DNA of 64,000 bases from positions 496,001 to 560,000 of the forward strand of contig JAPDRO010000018.1 in the NCBI GenBank assembly GCA_030247885.1. The letters are read 5' to 3'. Below, piece by piece: positions 1 through 12,700 of the stretch. The notes below the pieces were generated by a model that was not told the DNA's origin, did no database searches, and saw only the letters and a list, made by a program, of their open reading frames with translations. This DNA comes from Taxawa tesnikishii (nom. ined.). Lineage: Eukaryota; Ascomycota; Dothideomycetes; Dothideales. Numbering within the stretch: position 1 is the first letter of the stretch; the number at the start of each line of letters is the position of its first letter. The translations under genes were made by a program, and so were the position numbers.

Positions 1-351
1 TAGAAGACTAGAGAATTATACCTATATAAATCTAAAAGAAAAAGAATATACGTAAATCATTATTCCCGGAAGTAGACTATTTGCGTAGATAAGATAGAGA
101 TTAGCAAAGTACTTAAAATACTAAATCCTATTAGGATACCTAATAGGGTCGAGCGGATAGCCTAGTATACGTAACGTACGAGGCGAAAACGCGAGAACGC
201 GAACATTTAGTAGGGCCGTATTATATCCGCGTCTTACGAAGCGCAACTACCTCAATTCTTTACTATTATACTATTATTTAAATAATAGTACTATAACACC
301 GACATAAGTATGCCCCTTGTATTAAAGACTAGGATTTAAGAGCGCCTCTAG

Positions 352-3300
352 GTTATTAAGGTATATTACCGCCTATACTACCGCTTAAAAACTAAAGAAC
401 GCCTTATAGGCTAGAGAGGGTATATATATAGCTCGTAAAGATAGTAGATATACTAGAACTAATGCATAATAGGCCGCATATCTCCTTCCGTACTAGACGC
501 CTTATATACTAATATAGCGTCTTAAGACCCCGATAGACTAGGTAGAGGCGACATTGACGCTATAGCGTACGAGGATACTATATACGACCCGACAAGCGAC
601 GGATTACCTTGCGGAGGTATAGGAGAAGGTAATAGCGAACAAACGGAGGAAGACGAGAAGGTTAAAGAAGAGTCTAACGATAACGAAGAATATAACCTAG
701 CTAGGGACTTTATAGACTAGACGTAGATATTAGAGGCCCTCGACCTATAGCCTAGTAATAGTAGTAATAATAACGATAATATAACTCCTATCGACGAGTA
801 AGAGAGGATAGCTAGCAAGGAAGCGGAAGACGCATATAGTACTACGTATAGTATAAGTTCTAACTTAATCCGCCTAGGTAGCGGAAGACTATTATTATTG
901 GCGTTAAGCGAGGTACGCGATAGTTTTAAAGAAAAGACGGCTCTAAAAGTAAGCTCTCGTAAGACGCGGTACGTATAGTATAAAAATCAAATATTAACGC
1001 ATAGCTAACGGCATCTAGTTATAATATATAGGACACAATTAATCCAACGCTACTTAGAAATTTCTAAGACTAGTTCGACTTTAGCTTTACGCGATAGATA
1101 TACCGAGAAAACATCTCTAAGAACGGCATTAACCGCCTACTTAAGACCCCGGGACTAGAACCCCTACTATAGCGCCTTAGCTAGAAGTCGGCCGACTAGC
1201 TACGAATAAAGATAGAAAACATACCCACGGTAGCGGATATTAAGTAGTAGTATACAAAGGAGATGCGAGTACTAAGTAAGAGTAACCTAACTAGATATAT
1301 AGCGTATAGTTTATAGTATAGGGATCCGATGTAAGTAGTTAAATTCTTCCTAGGCTATATCGGCTTTCGATATAACCTCTACTATAAGTCGTACCGCGCA
1401 TAGATAGACGAGAACCGCAACTACAAGAGGTATACTAACATACTATCTAGTAATTAGTAGTAGGACATATAGAAATAGGTTAGCTTAACTATGCCTAGAG
1501 CTACTATCGTGCCTATTATTATCGCAAGCGACAAGACTAAGTTAACGCTTTAATTAGGAGACCTATAAGCTTACGCTATATATATAATAGTTAGTAACCT
1601 TAATGCAACGACGCGATATTCGAACGAACGGCCTAGGTCGATATTATTAGTATTACTACTAATAGTTAATAAGGGTAATGCGGACTTAAGGAGTAGGATA
1701 TTCTATTAGTGTTTAGAAGAAGTCTTTAAACTAGTCGTAGATGCGTGTAAATAGAGAGGAACTAAAATCTCCTACGCTAATAGCTAGATAAGGCAATGCT
1801 TCCTAATAATCGCCGCAATTATAACCGATTACGAGGAGTAGGTTAAGCTAATAGGCGTACTTAGTAGTCGATACTATATAATGTGCAAGATCTATCTTAA
1901 TCTACGAGAGGATCTCGAACTCTTAGCGCCCTAGTAGACTAAAGCGGATTCTTAAAATCGTATTAAACGTTAGCGACGGGCCGTTCGTATTCGTGTAAGT
2001 CGTAGTAGCCCCTCGGATATACTACTACTAGACGCTAGAGGAGAAGATAGGCAAGAGTCTAATAGTACATTAAAAGACTTAGACCTAGAACTAGACCCGG
2101 ACGAGAGACTATACGATATTAATTACTTTGCATTTAATATACTAGGTATAGAGATCTACTAATTACTTATAGTCGACATTCTTTACTAGCTTTTAAAGGG
2201 CGTTATAATGTACGTACTTGCCTAGACTTAGGCGTTCATGTTAGAGTATGCGAAGAATAAGAAGGGTACTTAAATATACGAAGTAGTAGAAAAGGTAGAC
2301 GTAAGAAAGAGGCGCTAAAAGGCTACTAATTCCAAAGTAGCTAAAGCTATTATCGAGAACATTATTAATAGGCGATTCGTAGTAATTCCGCCCTTTCCGA
2401 CGCTTCGTGTTTTTAAGAAGCTATCCGCTATTTCTTAATAGACTAGCGCCGAGCAAAAAAGTATCCTACGGTAGATTATGCTAGTGTTTATACTATTACT
2501 TAAGGAAATCGGTACTACGGAAGCGAAAGAGGCAATCCGTTTCATACGCGCGACAGTGGATTTTATTACTCTCGCGATATATAATAGTTACGACGAATAA
2601 ATACTACGTTACTTCGAACTTACGCTATATAGGATAAATTAATATAAGGAAGTATTTCGAGTATACTATAACCTAAAAGTAGAAGAAGACGAACGCTACT
2701 TTAACTTCCCTAAGTAGTATGCCCTAACGTACTACGTTTAGATAATTCGCTTATATAGCTACGCGCCTAATTAGGATATAAGCTATCCTAAACATAAGTA
2801 CTATACCTATGTAAAGGAGGGCTTTCGACGGATAAATAGAAAAGACGGGTAGGAAGATTAGCTAATAGACTATTATTATTATAGCCTAAATATGCTCGCA
2901 CTATAAGACCTTCTTAATAGCTATAAATAGAAGTCTATAATAGAGACTAGAGAGCAAGTAGAAGAGCCTATGTTACCTTCTAAGGCCTAGCCTATCGCGG
3001 CTATATTCGGCCTTCCTAGACCGTATCGTCGAGCTAAGAAGTATTTATAGTAACTAGTAAGTAAAGTAGTAGAGTACCTAGGTGCTAAGGAGGGGCAATA
3101 TTTTCATTAGGCGATAGCTATTTTCGTACGTAAGAGTAGACTAAAAGAGACAATAATCGCGCCTATAGGCCTAGCGTCCTAAGAAGTAACCGACAACCTA
3201 GATAGGATAGAGCTCGATAATATGTAGGTAGATAATTATCCTATCTAGCTCTATTACTCTATTAAATGTCAAAAGGAGACTAATAATAACGCTAGCGACG

Positions 3301-4506
3301 GGGATGCAACGAAGCGAAACTACGCGCGATATGTCCGTAACTAGTAAAAGTCTAGCTAGCCTAGATACGACTAAGTATAAGTGCAAGAATATATAGACTT
3401 AGTATTAAACGACTATAATATAGCTATACCTACGTTTTAGGGACGCCTTCTAGTTCGCCTCCGACTAATTGTTACTATAAAGGATATTAGATCTACGCGT
3501 CGAGGCTACGAGGAGGCCTATATTAATAACAATAACACGGAGAATAGTAAGACTCTATACTATAGTAGTATATACGTAGATGTTTACACGGCGAAGAGGG
3601 TAGATAGTAAGGCAGACGACGATTACGGGATAACTATAATTAAGCCTTTAGTAGTATACCTAAGTCGAGGTACGCTATAGGGAAGAAGAGTATATCCTCT
3701 AACTTAGGTTTACTATACTATTTACGTAGTACTAGTAAACGAGCGTATCGAGCGGGCTAATAGGGACATGTATATTAATAATACTACTAACTAGGCGACG
3801 TATAACTTTATTTATAACGAGGATTAGGAAGAAAGGGCAATCCGTGCTATAACTAAGTCGAAGATCGAAAGGATAAGAGGTTTACGTAGTAGGGAGATAG
3901 TAGTAGTACGAGTAGTAAGAGAGAGAAGGAAAGGGGAGACGGAGGCGCAAAGGCTAGGTACATCTAGAATAGGGTTTAAGAGATTAGAAGAGCCGAAACA
4001 TCATAATATAGCGAGCAGGAAAAGAAGTACTAGGAATGAAGGAGGACATACGCAATAATAAAAGCGCCGCAAGTAATTAAGATAAATATAGGACATCCTA
4101 CTAGACATCCTACTAGACGTCCTGCTAGACATCCTACTAGACATCCTACTAGATATCCTACTAGACATCTTGCGTAACATCCTGCGAAACATCCTACTAG
4201 ACATCTTGCGTAACATCCTGCGAAACATCCTACTAGACGTCCTACTAGATATCCTACTAGACATCCTACTAGATATTCTACTAGACATCCTACTAGATAT
4301 CTTGCGTAATATCCTACGAAACATCCTACTAGACATCCTACTAGACATCCTAAAATATGAAGACTTAGTATAAATCTTATAGTAGATATATAGTTAAGCG
4401 TAGTAGAGAGGAGTAGCTACTTTCTACTAAGGCTAAGTCGAAGTCTAATCTACCCTATATTACCCTAACTTACGAATCTACAAATCTAAAAATAGGATTT
4501 CGTAAC
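352..4506 (+). mobile_element. Plavaka-type DNA transposon, copy 1 (degraded)
   Basis: The transposase can be followed on the + strand in one frame through many TAG/TAA codons. Around 1,317-1,330 it reads YRDPM, around 1,512-1,547 PIIIASDKTKLT, and downstream there is an S-Y-A-N-S segment, matching the order YRDP - IASDKT - ADG region known from Plavaka transposases (Tnp2-like, CACTA/KDZ superfamily). About 2,640-2,900 reads like the C-terminal Plavaka segment: NFPKxYALTYYV, then KYYTYVKEGFRR, then a DYYYYSLNML segment. The repeat unit is bounded by comparison with copy 2 at a constant offset of 4,155 bp; I could not define terminal inverted repeats. The element is dead. Alternative: a related Zisupton/Kyakuja-type element, but IASDKT favours Plavaka. 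Confidence 0.8.
4091..4352. repeat. 12-bp minisatellite in Plavaka copy 1
   Basis: About 21 units of 12 bp, most often ACATCCTACTAG, with interspersed variants ACATCTTGCGTA and ACATCCTGCGAA in a higher-order pattern. Because the unit is a multiple of three, the array stays open in several frames; the resulting 67-codon (+) and 115-codon (-) frames are by-products, not genes. Confidence 0.95.
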
Positions 4507-7500
4507 GTTATTAAGGTATATTACTACTTATATTACTACTTAAAAACTAAAGAACGCCTTATAGGCTAGAGAGAGTATATATATAGCTCGTAAAGATAGT
4601 AGATATACTAGAACTAATATATAATAGGCTATATATCTCCTTTCGTACTAGACGCCTTATATACTAATATAGCGTCTTAGGACCCTAATAAACTAGGTAG
4701 AGGCGATATTAACGCTATAGTATACGAGGATACTATATACGACCCGATAAGCGACGAATTACCTTGCGAAGGTATAGGAGAAGGTAATAGCGAATAAATA
4801 AAGAAAGATAAGAAGGTTAAAGAAGAGTCTAATAATAACGAAGAATATAACTTAGCTAGGGACTTTATAGACTAGACGTAGATATTAGAGGCCCTCGACT
4901 TATAGCCTAGTAATAGTAGCAACAATAACGATAATATAACTCTTATCGACGAGCGAGAGAGGATAACTAGTAAGGAAGCGGAAGACGTATATAGTACTAC
5001 GTATAATATAAGTTTTAACTTAATTCGCCTAGGTAGCGAAAGACTATTATTATTGGCGTTAAGCGAGGTACGCGATAGTTTTAAAGAAAAGACGGCTCTA
5101 AAAGTAGGCTCTCGTAAGACGCGGTACGTATAGTATAAAAATCAAATATTAACGTATAATTAACGGCATCTAGTTATAATATATAAGATATAATTAATCT
5201 AACGCTACTTAGAAATTTCTAAGACTAGTTCGACTTTAGCTTTACGCGATAGATATACTAAGAAAATATTTCTAAGAATAGTATTAACTACCTACTTAAG
5301 ACCCCGGGACTAGAACTCCTACTATAGCGCCTTAACTAAAAGTCGGCTAACTAGCTACGAATAAAGATAGAAAATATACCCATAGTAGTAGATATTAGGT
5401 AGTAGCATATAAAGGAGATACGAGTACTAAGTAAGAGTAGCTTAACTAAATATATAGCGTATAGTTTATAGTATAGGGATCCGATATAAGTAGTTAAATT
5501 CTTCCTAGGCTATATTGGCTTTTAATATAACTTCTACTATAAGCCGTACTACGTATAAATAGACGAGAACTATAACTATAGGAAGTATATTAACATACTA
5601 TTTAGTAATTAGTAGTAGGATATATAGAAATAAGTTAGCTTAACTATACTTAGAGCTACTATTATACCTATTATTATCGCAAGTAATAAGACTAAGTTAA
5701 CGCTTTAATTAGGAGACCTATAAGCTTACGCTATATATATAATAGTTAGTAACCTTAATATAACGACGCGATATTCGAACGAATAGTCTAGGTCGATATT
5801 ATTAGTATTACTACTAATAGTTAATAAGAGTAATACGAACTTAAGGAGTAAGATATTCTATTAGTATTTAAAAGAAGTCTTTAAACTAGTCGTAAATACG
5901 TATAAATAGAGAGGAACTAAAATCTCCTACGCTAATAGCTAAATAAGGTAATACTTCCTAATAATCGCTATAATTATAACTAATTACGAGGAGCAAGTTA
6001 AGCTAATAGGTATACTTAGTAGTCGATACTATATAATATATAAGATCTATCCTAATTTACGAGAGGATCTTAAACTCTTAGCGCCCTAGTAAACTAAAGC
6101 GAATTCTTAGAATTATATTAAACGTTAGTAATAAGCTATTTATATTCGTATAAGTTATAGTAGCCCCTCGGATATACTACTACTAGACGCTAGAGGAGAA
6201 GATAAGTAAAAGTCTAATAGTATATTAGAAGACTTAGACCTAGAACTAGACTCGGACGAGAGACTATATAATATTAACTACTTTATATTTAATATACTAG
6301 GTATAGAGATCTATTAATTACTTATAGTCGATATTCTTTACTAGCTTTTAAAGGGCGTTATAATATACGTACTTACTTAGACTTAGGCGTTTATATTAAA
6401 GTATACGAAGAATAAGAAGGGTACCCGAATATACGAAGTAGTAGAAAAGGTAGACGTAAAAAGAGGCGCTAAAAGGCTACTAATTCTAAAGTAGCTAAAG
6501 CTATTATTAAGAATATTATTAATAGGCGATTCGTAGCGATTCTACCCTTTCCGACGCTTCGTATTTTTAAGAAGCTATTCGCTATTTCTTAATAGACTAG
6601 CGCCGAGCAAAAAAGTATCCTACGGCAAATTATACTAGTATTTATACTATTACTTAAGGAAATCGGTACTATAGAAGTAAAAGAGGTAATCCGTTTTATA
6701 CGCGCGATAGTAGATTTTATTACTCTCGCGATATATAATAGTTATAATAAATAAACGCTACGTTACTTCGAACTTACGCTATATAGGATAAATTAATATA
6801 AGGAAGTATTTCGAGTATACTATAACTTAAAAGTAAAAGAAGACGAACGTTACTTTAACTTCTCTAAGTAGTATACTCTAACGTACTACGTTTAGATAAT
6901 TCGCTTATATAGCTACGCGCCTAATTAGGATATAAGCTATTTTAAACATAAGTACTATACTTATATAAAGGAAGGCTTTCGACGGATAAATAGAAAAGAC
7001 GAGTAGGAAGATTAGCTAATAGACTATTATTATCGTAGCCTAAATATACTCGTACTATAAGACCTTCTTAATAGCTATAAATAGAAGTCTATAATAGAGA
7101 CTAGAGAGTAAGTAAAAGAGCCTATATTACCTTCTAAGGCCTAGTTTATTATAGCTATATTTAGCCTTCCTAGACTATATCGTCGAGTTAAGAAGTATTT
7201 ATAGCAACTAGTAAGTAAAGTAGCAAAGTACCTAGGTACTAAGGAGGGGTAATATTTTCGTTAGGTAATAGCTATTTTCGTACGTAAGAGTAAACTAAAA
7301 GAGACAATAATCGCGCCTATAAGCCTAGCGTCCTAAGAGGTAACTAACAACTTAGATAAGATAGAGCTTAATAATACGTAAGTAAATAACTATCTTATCT
7401 AACTTTATTACTCTATTAAATGTCGAAAGGAGACTAGTAATAACGCTAGCGATAAGGATATAATAGAGCGAAACTACGCGCGATATATTTGTAACTAGTA

Positions 7501-8649
7501 AAAGTCTAGCTAGCCTAGATACGACTAGGTATAAGTACAAGAATATATAGACTTAGTATTAAACGACCGTAATATAGCTATACTTACGTTTTAAGGACGC
7601 CTTCTAGTTCGCCTCCGACTAATTGTTATTATAAAGGATATCGGATTTACGCGTCGAGGCTACGAGGAGGCCTATATCGACGATAATAACACGGAGAATA
7701 ATAAGACTCTATACTATAGTAATATATACGTAAATGTCTATATAGCGAAGAGGGTAAATAGTAAGGTAAACGATAATTACAAGATAACTATAATTAAGCC
7801 TTTAGTAATATACCTAAGTCGAGGTATACTATAGGGAAAAAGAGTATATCTTTTAACTTAAGTTTACTATACTATTTACGTAGTACTAATAGACGAGCGT
7901 ATCGAGCGAGCTAATAGGGATATATATATTAATAATACTACTAACTAGGCGACGTATAACTTTATTTATAATAAGGATTAAGAAGAAAGGGTAATCCGTA
8001 CTATAACTAAGTCGAAGATCGAAAGGATAAGAAGTTTACGTAGTAGAGAAATAGTAGTAATACGAGTAGTAAGAAAAAGAAGGAAAGGAGAGACGAAGGC
8101 GTAAAGGCTAAGTATATCTAGAATAGAGTTTAAGAGATTAGAAGAGCCGAAACATTATAATATAGCGAGTAGGAAAAGAAGTACTAGAAATAAAGGAGGA
8201 TATACGTAATAATAAAAGCGCCGTAAGTAATTAAGATAAATATAGGATATTCTACTAGATATCCTACTAGACGTCCTACTAGATATCCTACTAGATATCC
8301 TACTAGATATCCTACTAAATATCTTACGTAACATCCTATAAAATATCCTACTAAATATCTTACGTAATATCCTACGAAATATCTTACTAGACGTCCTACT
8401 AAATATCTTACTAAATATCCTACTAGATATCCTACTAGATATCTTACGTAATATCCTACGAAATATCCTACTAGATATCCTACTAGATATCTTAGAATAT
8501 AAAGACTTAGTATAAATCTTATAGTAAATATATAGTTAAGCGTAGTAGAGAAGAGTAGCTACTTTTTACTAAGGCTAAGTCGAAGTCTAATTTACCTTAT
8601 ATTACCTTAACTTACGAATCTACGAATCTAAAAAATAGGATTTTATAAC
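4507..8649 (+). mobile_element. Plavaka-type DNA transposon, copy 2 (more degraded)
   Basis: This is a direct tandem copy of 352-4,506, beginning at the same GTTATTAAGG and ending in GGATTTTATAAC. It carries more transitions than copy 1: CpA or TpG sites still intact in copy 1 (for example GACATTGACG near 550) read GATATTAACG here. The transposase has stops in the same frame as copy 1 plus additional ones. The offset is 4,155 bp at the 5' end and falls to 4,142 bp after the minisatellite; almost all of the change is one 12-bp repeat unit. The two copies abut with no spacer, so they arose as a tandem duplication or an insertion exactly at an element end. Confidence 0.8.
8245..8495. repeat. 12-bp minisatellite in Plavaka copy 2
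   Basis: The same 12-bp array as at 4,091-4,352, decayed to ATATCCTACTAG/ATATCTTACGTA forms by C-to-T changes, and shorter than copy 1 by one unit as judged from the change in alignment offset across it. Confidence 0.9.
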
Positions 8650-9173
8650 GTAAGTCCTCTTCGGCATATAGAGCCTATATATAATCTTTCTAATTTATAG
8701 TTCCTCTCCTCTATAGACTATTAATAAGTTCTAATTACTAATAGCTATTAGTCGATCTTAACTAAAACTCTACGCTAGCGTATAATTATTTACTCTTATA
8801 ATATAAACTACGCTCTAGTTAAAGATTACTTACTTTATACTACTTATACTATTAAATAAAACTCTATGCTAGCGCTTAACTCTTCCTCTTATAATATAAA
8901 TTACGCTCTAGTTAAAGAGAGCTTACTTTATATTACTTTTATATAAAACTATAATAACTTATATATAATATAGTAATAGTTACGTTAACTTAAAGTCGAG
9001 TATAATCTTATATATTATTATTCTACTAGTATGCTAACGACTAGTAATTCTAGTTTACGTACTAATTAGTATAAATAAGGCGAATAACTAGCTAATAACT
9101 ACTTTAATAATAGTATCGAAACCCTAGCGCGCGTATACTATAACGCTACGCGCGTCGTATTTGTCTTAAGAAC
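8650..9173. mobile_element. Left arm of unidentified element, split by the copia insertion
   Basis: AT-rich sequence between Plavaka copy 2 and the 5' LTR. It contains an imperfect direct repeat of roughly 85 bp (about 8,762-8,845 and 8,855-8,940; shared ACTCTAYGCTAGCG, ATATAAAYTACGCTCTAGTTAAAG). Subterminal direct repeats of this sort are common in DNA transposons. Since the LTR element has a target duplication, this arm was once joined directly to 14,668 onwards. I could not identify a protein. Confidence 0.45.
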
Positions 9174-9340
9174 TATTATAAGATAATAGCCGCCTAGTCC
9201 GGATAGATAGTTATATAACCTGTTAAGCTAAGCGGGAATCTCTTTATCTCCTAGCTACCGTTGTAAATAGCTTAATCAATTAACAAGTCACGGTTAGTTC
9301 TACTATATATTCGGTTATAGTTAAGCACTTAGTTTAACTA
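9174..9340 (+). repeat. 5' LTR of copia element
   Basis: Starts TATTATAAGATAATAGCC (the 3' copy starts TGTTATAAG, so the canonical TG has decayed to TA here) and ends in TTTAACTA (CA to TA). It matches the 3' LTR except for a handful of differences, mostly transitions. GTTATAAGCCCGGGTT follows immediately, the position of a primer binding site; I did not match it to a tRNA. Confidence 0.9.
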
Positions 9341-9400
9341 GTTATAAGCCCGGGTTTGTAATAGCTTACCGCTTAATTAAGTGTAGTGTATTTTGTGCTT

Positions 9401-9622
9401 AGAAGGGCTATAATAGGTAGTAAGACTAGCACAATTGACACCTGTGTTAAAAGGGCTACTATAGGTAGTAAGACTAACATAATTCCTATATATAGAAGGG
9501 CTACTAGAAGTAGTAAGACTACTTATAGAAGTGTGCTAGTACTTGGAAGGGCTGCAAGGTAGTAAGACTAAGCACTATAGGGCATAGCAACTAGAAGGGC
9601 TATAATAAGTAGTAAGACTAGT
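9401..9622 (+). repeat. Five-copy 48-bp-period repeat in the copia leader
   Basis: The motif (A)GAAGGGCT...GTAGTAAGACTA recurs at 9,401, 9,449, 9,494, 9,545 and 9,593, a spacing of 45-51 bp. It lies between the 5' LTR and the start of the Gag region, in the untranslated leader. Function unknown. Confidence 0.85.
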
Positions 9623-9774
9623 TATACTAAGTAAAGCTCTTTACTACTACGAGCTTACTAGGTATTATAGAGCCTACCCTACTTCTATGGACACCGAAGT
9701 CTACTAACCTATTACCCTCCCTTTCGCGCTAATTCGATTCTACTATACCGTTTTAATCTATACAAACGACTACG

Positions 9775-12700
9775 ATGAGCTTAATAGACGAATTCTTTAG
9801 TAAGAGGAGGCCCGTTCCTATTCTTACGAGAGGGAATTTGGAGAGATAGTTTATACTTATAAGAGAGTAGTTAATAGGAGAGAACATCTAGTTTGTTATT
9901 AGGAATAGATTAAAAGAGAAGGAGGGTATATAGACGACAACCCTATCTTTAACTCTAGGGAAGAGTCTATAATAGCTATATAGCCTCTTATCTTCCCGTC
10001 CTATATCTAAGCTAATGCGAAAGCTAAATACTAGATTACTATCTATGTTAGTAAGGATGACTAAGACCGGATTAAGGACCTAGATATAGCTATAGCTAAA
10101 TAGAAGGAGCTAAGGAACAAATACTTAGATAAGCTTTAAACAATAACAAGGTAATACCTATAGGATTTTATTAACTATAAGATAGGCCTAGAGACAACTA
10201 TAGATAAAGTATAGACTTAACTAGCTAAGCTAAGTAAGAGGGTAGCTACTACTTAACTAAATATAGCGGCTATTAAGAAGCTAAGTAGGAGACTTTAGTA
10301 GCTACTCTAGGCTTTGCTAAATGAATATACTATTGTAAGGGATACTATTAATACTTAGATAAATCTACCGATTAAGGAGTCGATCCTTAAGCTCTAAGAG
10401 AAAGAAGCTTCTCTTAAGGCTAAGGCTAGCTAATTTACTCTTCTTACTAAAAGGCATTAACGATAAAAGACGTCCGATAGAAGGAGATCCTAGTTACTAA
10501 ATTAAGCTAAGTATTATCTTTATAATAGTAACTACTAGCTAAAAAACTGCCCCTCTCTTAAAGATACAAGGACTATAGTAAAGGACAAAAGGAGATAAAA
10601 GAGGTCTTAAGCTAAGCTAAAGAGGAGTAATAACGATATAATAGACCTAATTAATAAGCTCTATAAGGAGGTTATAGACTTGAAGTAAGAAAGGATAAGC
10701 TTAAAGTAGGAAAAGAGGAAGTATAAAGCCTTTAAAGCTAAGGAAACTTTAACCTTAAGTAGATCCTAGACTATAGAGTCAAACCCATTAAGCTAAGATT
10801 AGGAGTCTACGGACCTTATTAAGGAGGTTGCCTATCTCTTTAAGGAAGTAAGAAGTAAGGTTCCTTACTAAAGCTAGGCCTCCGATACTAGTACAAGTTT
10901 ACATATAACTAACTAGCTCTAGTTATTTAAGGGACCGCTCCGAGATATCCTAAGACGGAAGATTACGGTAGGAGGAGGAGTTCTATTCTTAAACCACTAG
11001 GGCATAGTAGAGATAATAGATAAAGATAGGAACTCGATCCTTTTATTAAAGACACTCTATATTCCTAATCTCGGAGCTAACTTATTATCTAGAAGGAAGA
11101 TATGCGAGAGCGGACTTTATAGGACCTTCGACGAAGACGGCATATACCTAAAAGACAAACAAGGAAATATCGTAGTAAAGGCAAGGCATAAAGGTAGTAT
11201 CTATATTATAAATAAGATTACCTTGCCGAATAATTAATATGCGTTTCGAGCTATATCGAGTACTTATTAGGGTTCTATTCCATTGAATTTACGAGATAAG
11301 ATTACCTACTAATAGGTGGAATCTATATAGCTCTAAGAGCCAAGTAATTAGCTAGCTAATATACCCGAGGATTTGCCGATGGAAGCCGAGGTAGATGTTA
11401 CATAGCTCCTAGAGCTATATAAAGATCTAATAGATAGTCCCGAAAAGGTGCTAGTAAAAGATATAGCCTAAAAGTAGAGATACTAACTATAGCATAAAAG
11501 GCTTACTTATCTTAGGGCTAAAAAGATTAGTAACTTACATAGAGTTATAATACTTACTAAACTAATCTAGATTAATAAAAGCTATTAATATAAGATCTAT
11601 GCGCTTACTAAGATTAGGAACAAGAAGGGACCTCTCTTAATAAGAAAGCTAGAGGTACTTAACCTAGTCTATATAGATGTTTACGAACTATTCGAACTAT
11701 TATAGTAAGGGTATATTATATTCCTTCTCATTATAGATAACTACTTAAGGAAAGCCTAGATCTATAGACTAAGGACTAGGGATAAAGCTCCTACCTACCT
11801 TTAGTAATAGAAGAAGAAGGCGGAACTCTAGGGTAAAGCTAAGCTTAAGGCTATTAGAAGTAATAATACTCCTAAGCTAAAGGAAGTCTTTTAAGAGTAA
11901 GAGAGACAAGAGGGAGTCTAACTATAGTTTACTATTACCTAGATGTCTTTATAGAATAGAGTTGTTAAAAGAAGCAACTAGACTATAGAGTTTAATATAA
12001 GGGTAATACTTAAGGACGTAAGGCTACTAAACGAGTTCTAGTTCGAGGTAGTATAAACTAATGTCTACCTTAAAAACCTCATATTTAACGGACTAGTTGT
12101 TAATAGTAGATAGCTTAGTCCTAAGGAAGCTTTTACTAGAATTACCCTATTAATCGACTATATTAAAGTCTAGGGTTGCAAAGTTATTACCTATATAAAC
12201 CTAAAATCCCTACCTTTATTCTTAAGATAAGACAAGCTAATAAATAAAGGTAGAGTTAGAGTCTTTATAGGCTATGTTAAAGGTACTACTAAGTAATAAA
12301 AGCTTTAGGTACCGGACATAAGAAAGATGATTATAAGTAGAGTAGTTAAGTTCTTTAAGGATAAAAAGGGAGGGGATATTAAGCTTAATATACTCGTTAG
12401 ATCTACTCTAAATGTAGTACCTTAGAGGAGGCTAATTAGTAGACTAAGGAGGTAGCTAATAAAGCCTATACTAAGCATTTATAAGGATATGTTATAGTAG
12501 GAGGAGCTTCCTAAGACTATAGATTAAGAGGAGTCTTATATAACCTAGTAGGAGGAGTCTCTACTAAAAGAACTATAATAGGAAGAGCGAGAGATAGTTG
12601 TTCTAACTTAGCTAAAAACCGTATTCTCCCACGTTGAGATTCTTACCTTAGTTTTGCTAAAGAAGGTCTTCTCTTACGTCGAAATCCTAACACTTAAGAG

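Noticed and set aside
4001-4348. 115-codon - strand frame of Met-Ser-Ser-Arg repeats
   Set aside because: It is the 12-bp minisatellite of Plavaka copy 1 read in one frame; the unit length of 12 keeps frames open by arithmetic, not selection.
4091-4352. CRISPR-like array
   Set aside because: Contiguous 12-bp tandem units without spacers in a eukaryotic transposon; a minisatellite.
352-8649. Starship captain (DUF3435 tyrosine recombinase) as identity of the tandem element
   Set aside because: The readable motifs (YRDP, IASDKT, NFPK, YVKEG) follow the Plavaka transposase order; no recombinase Arg-His-Arg-Tyr pattern was seen, and 4.2 kb is far too small for a Starship.
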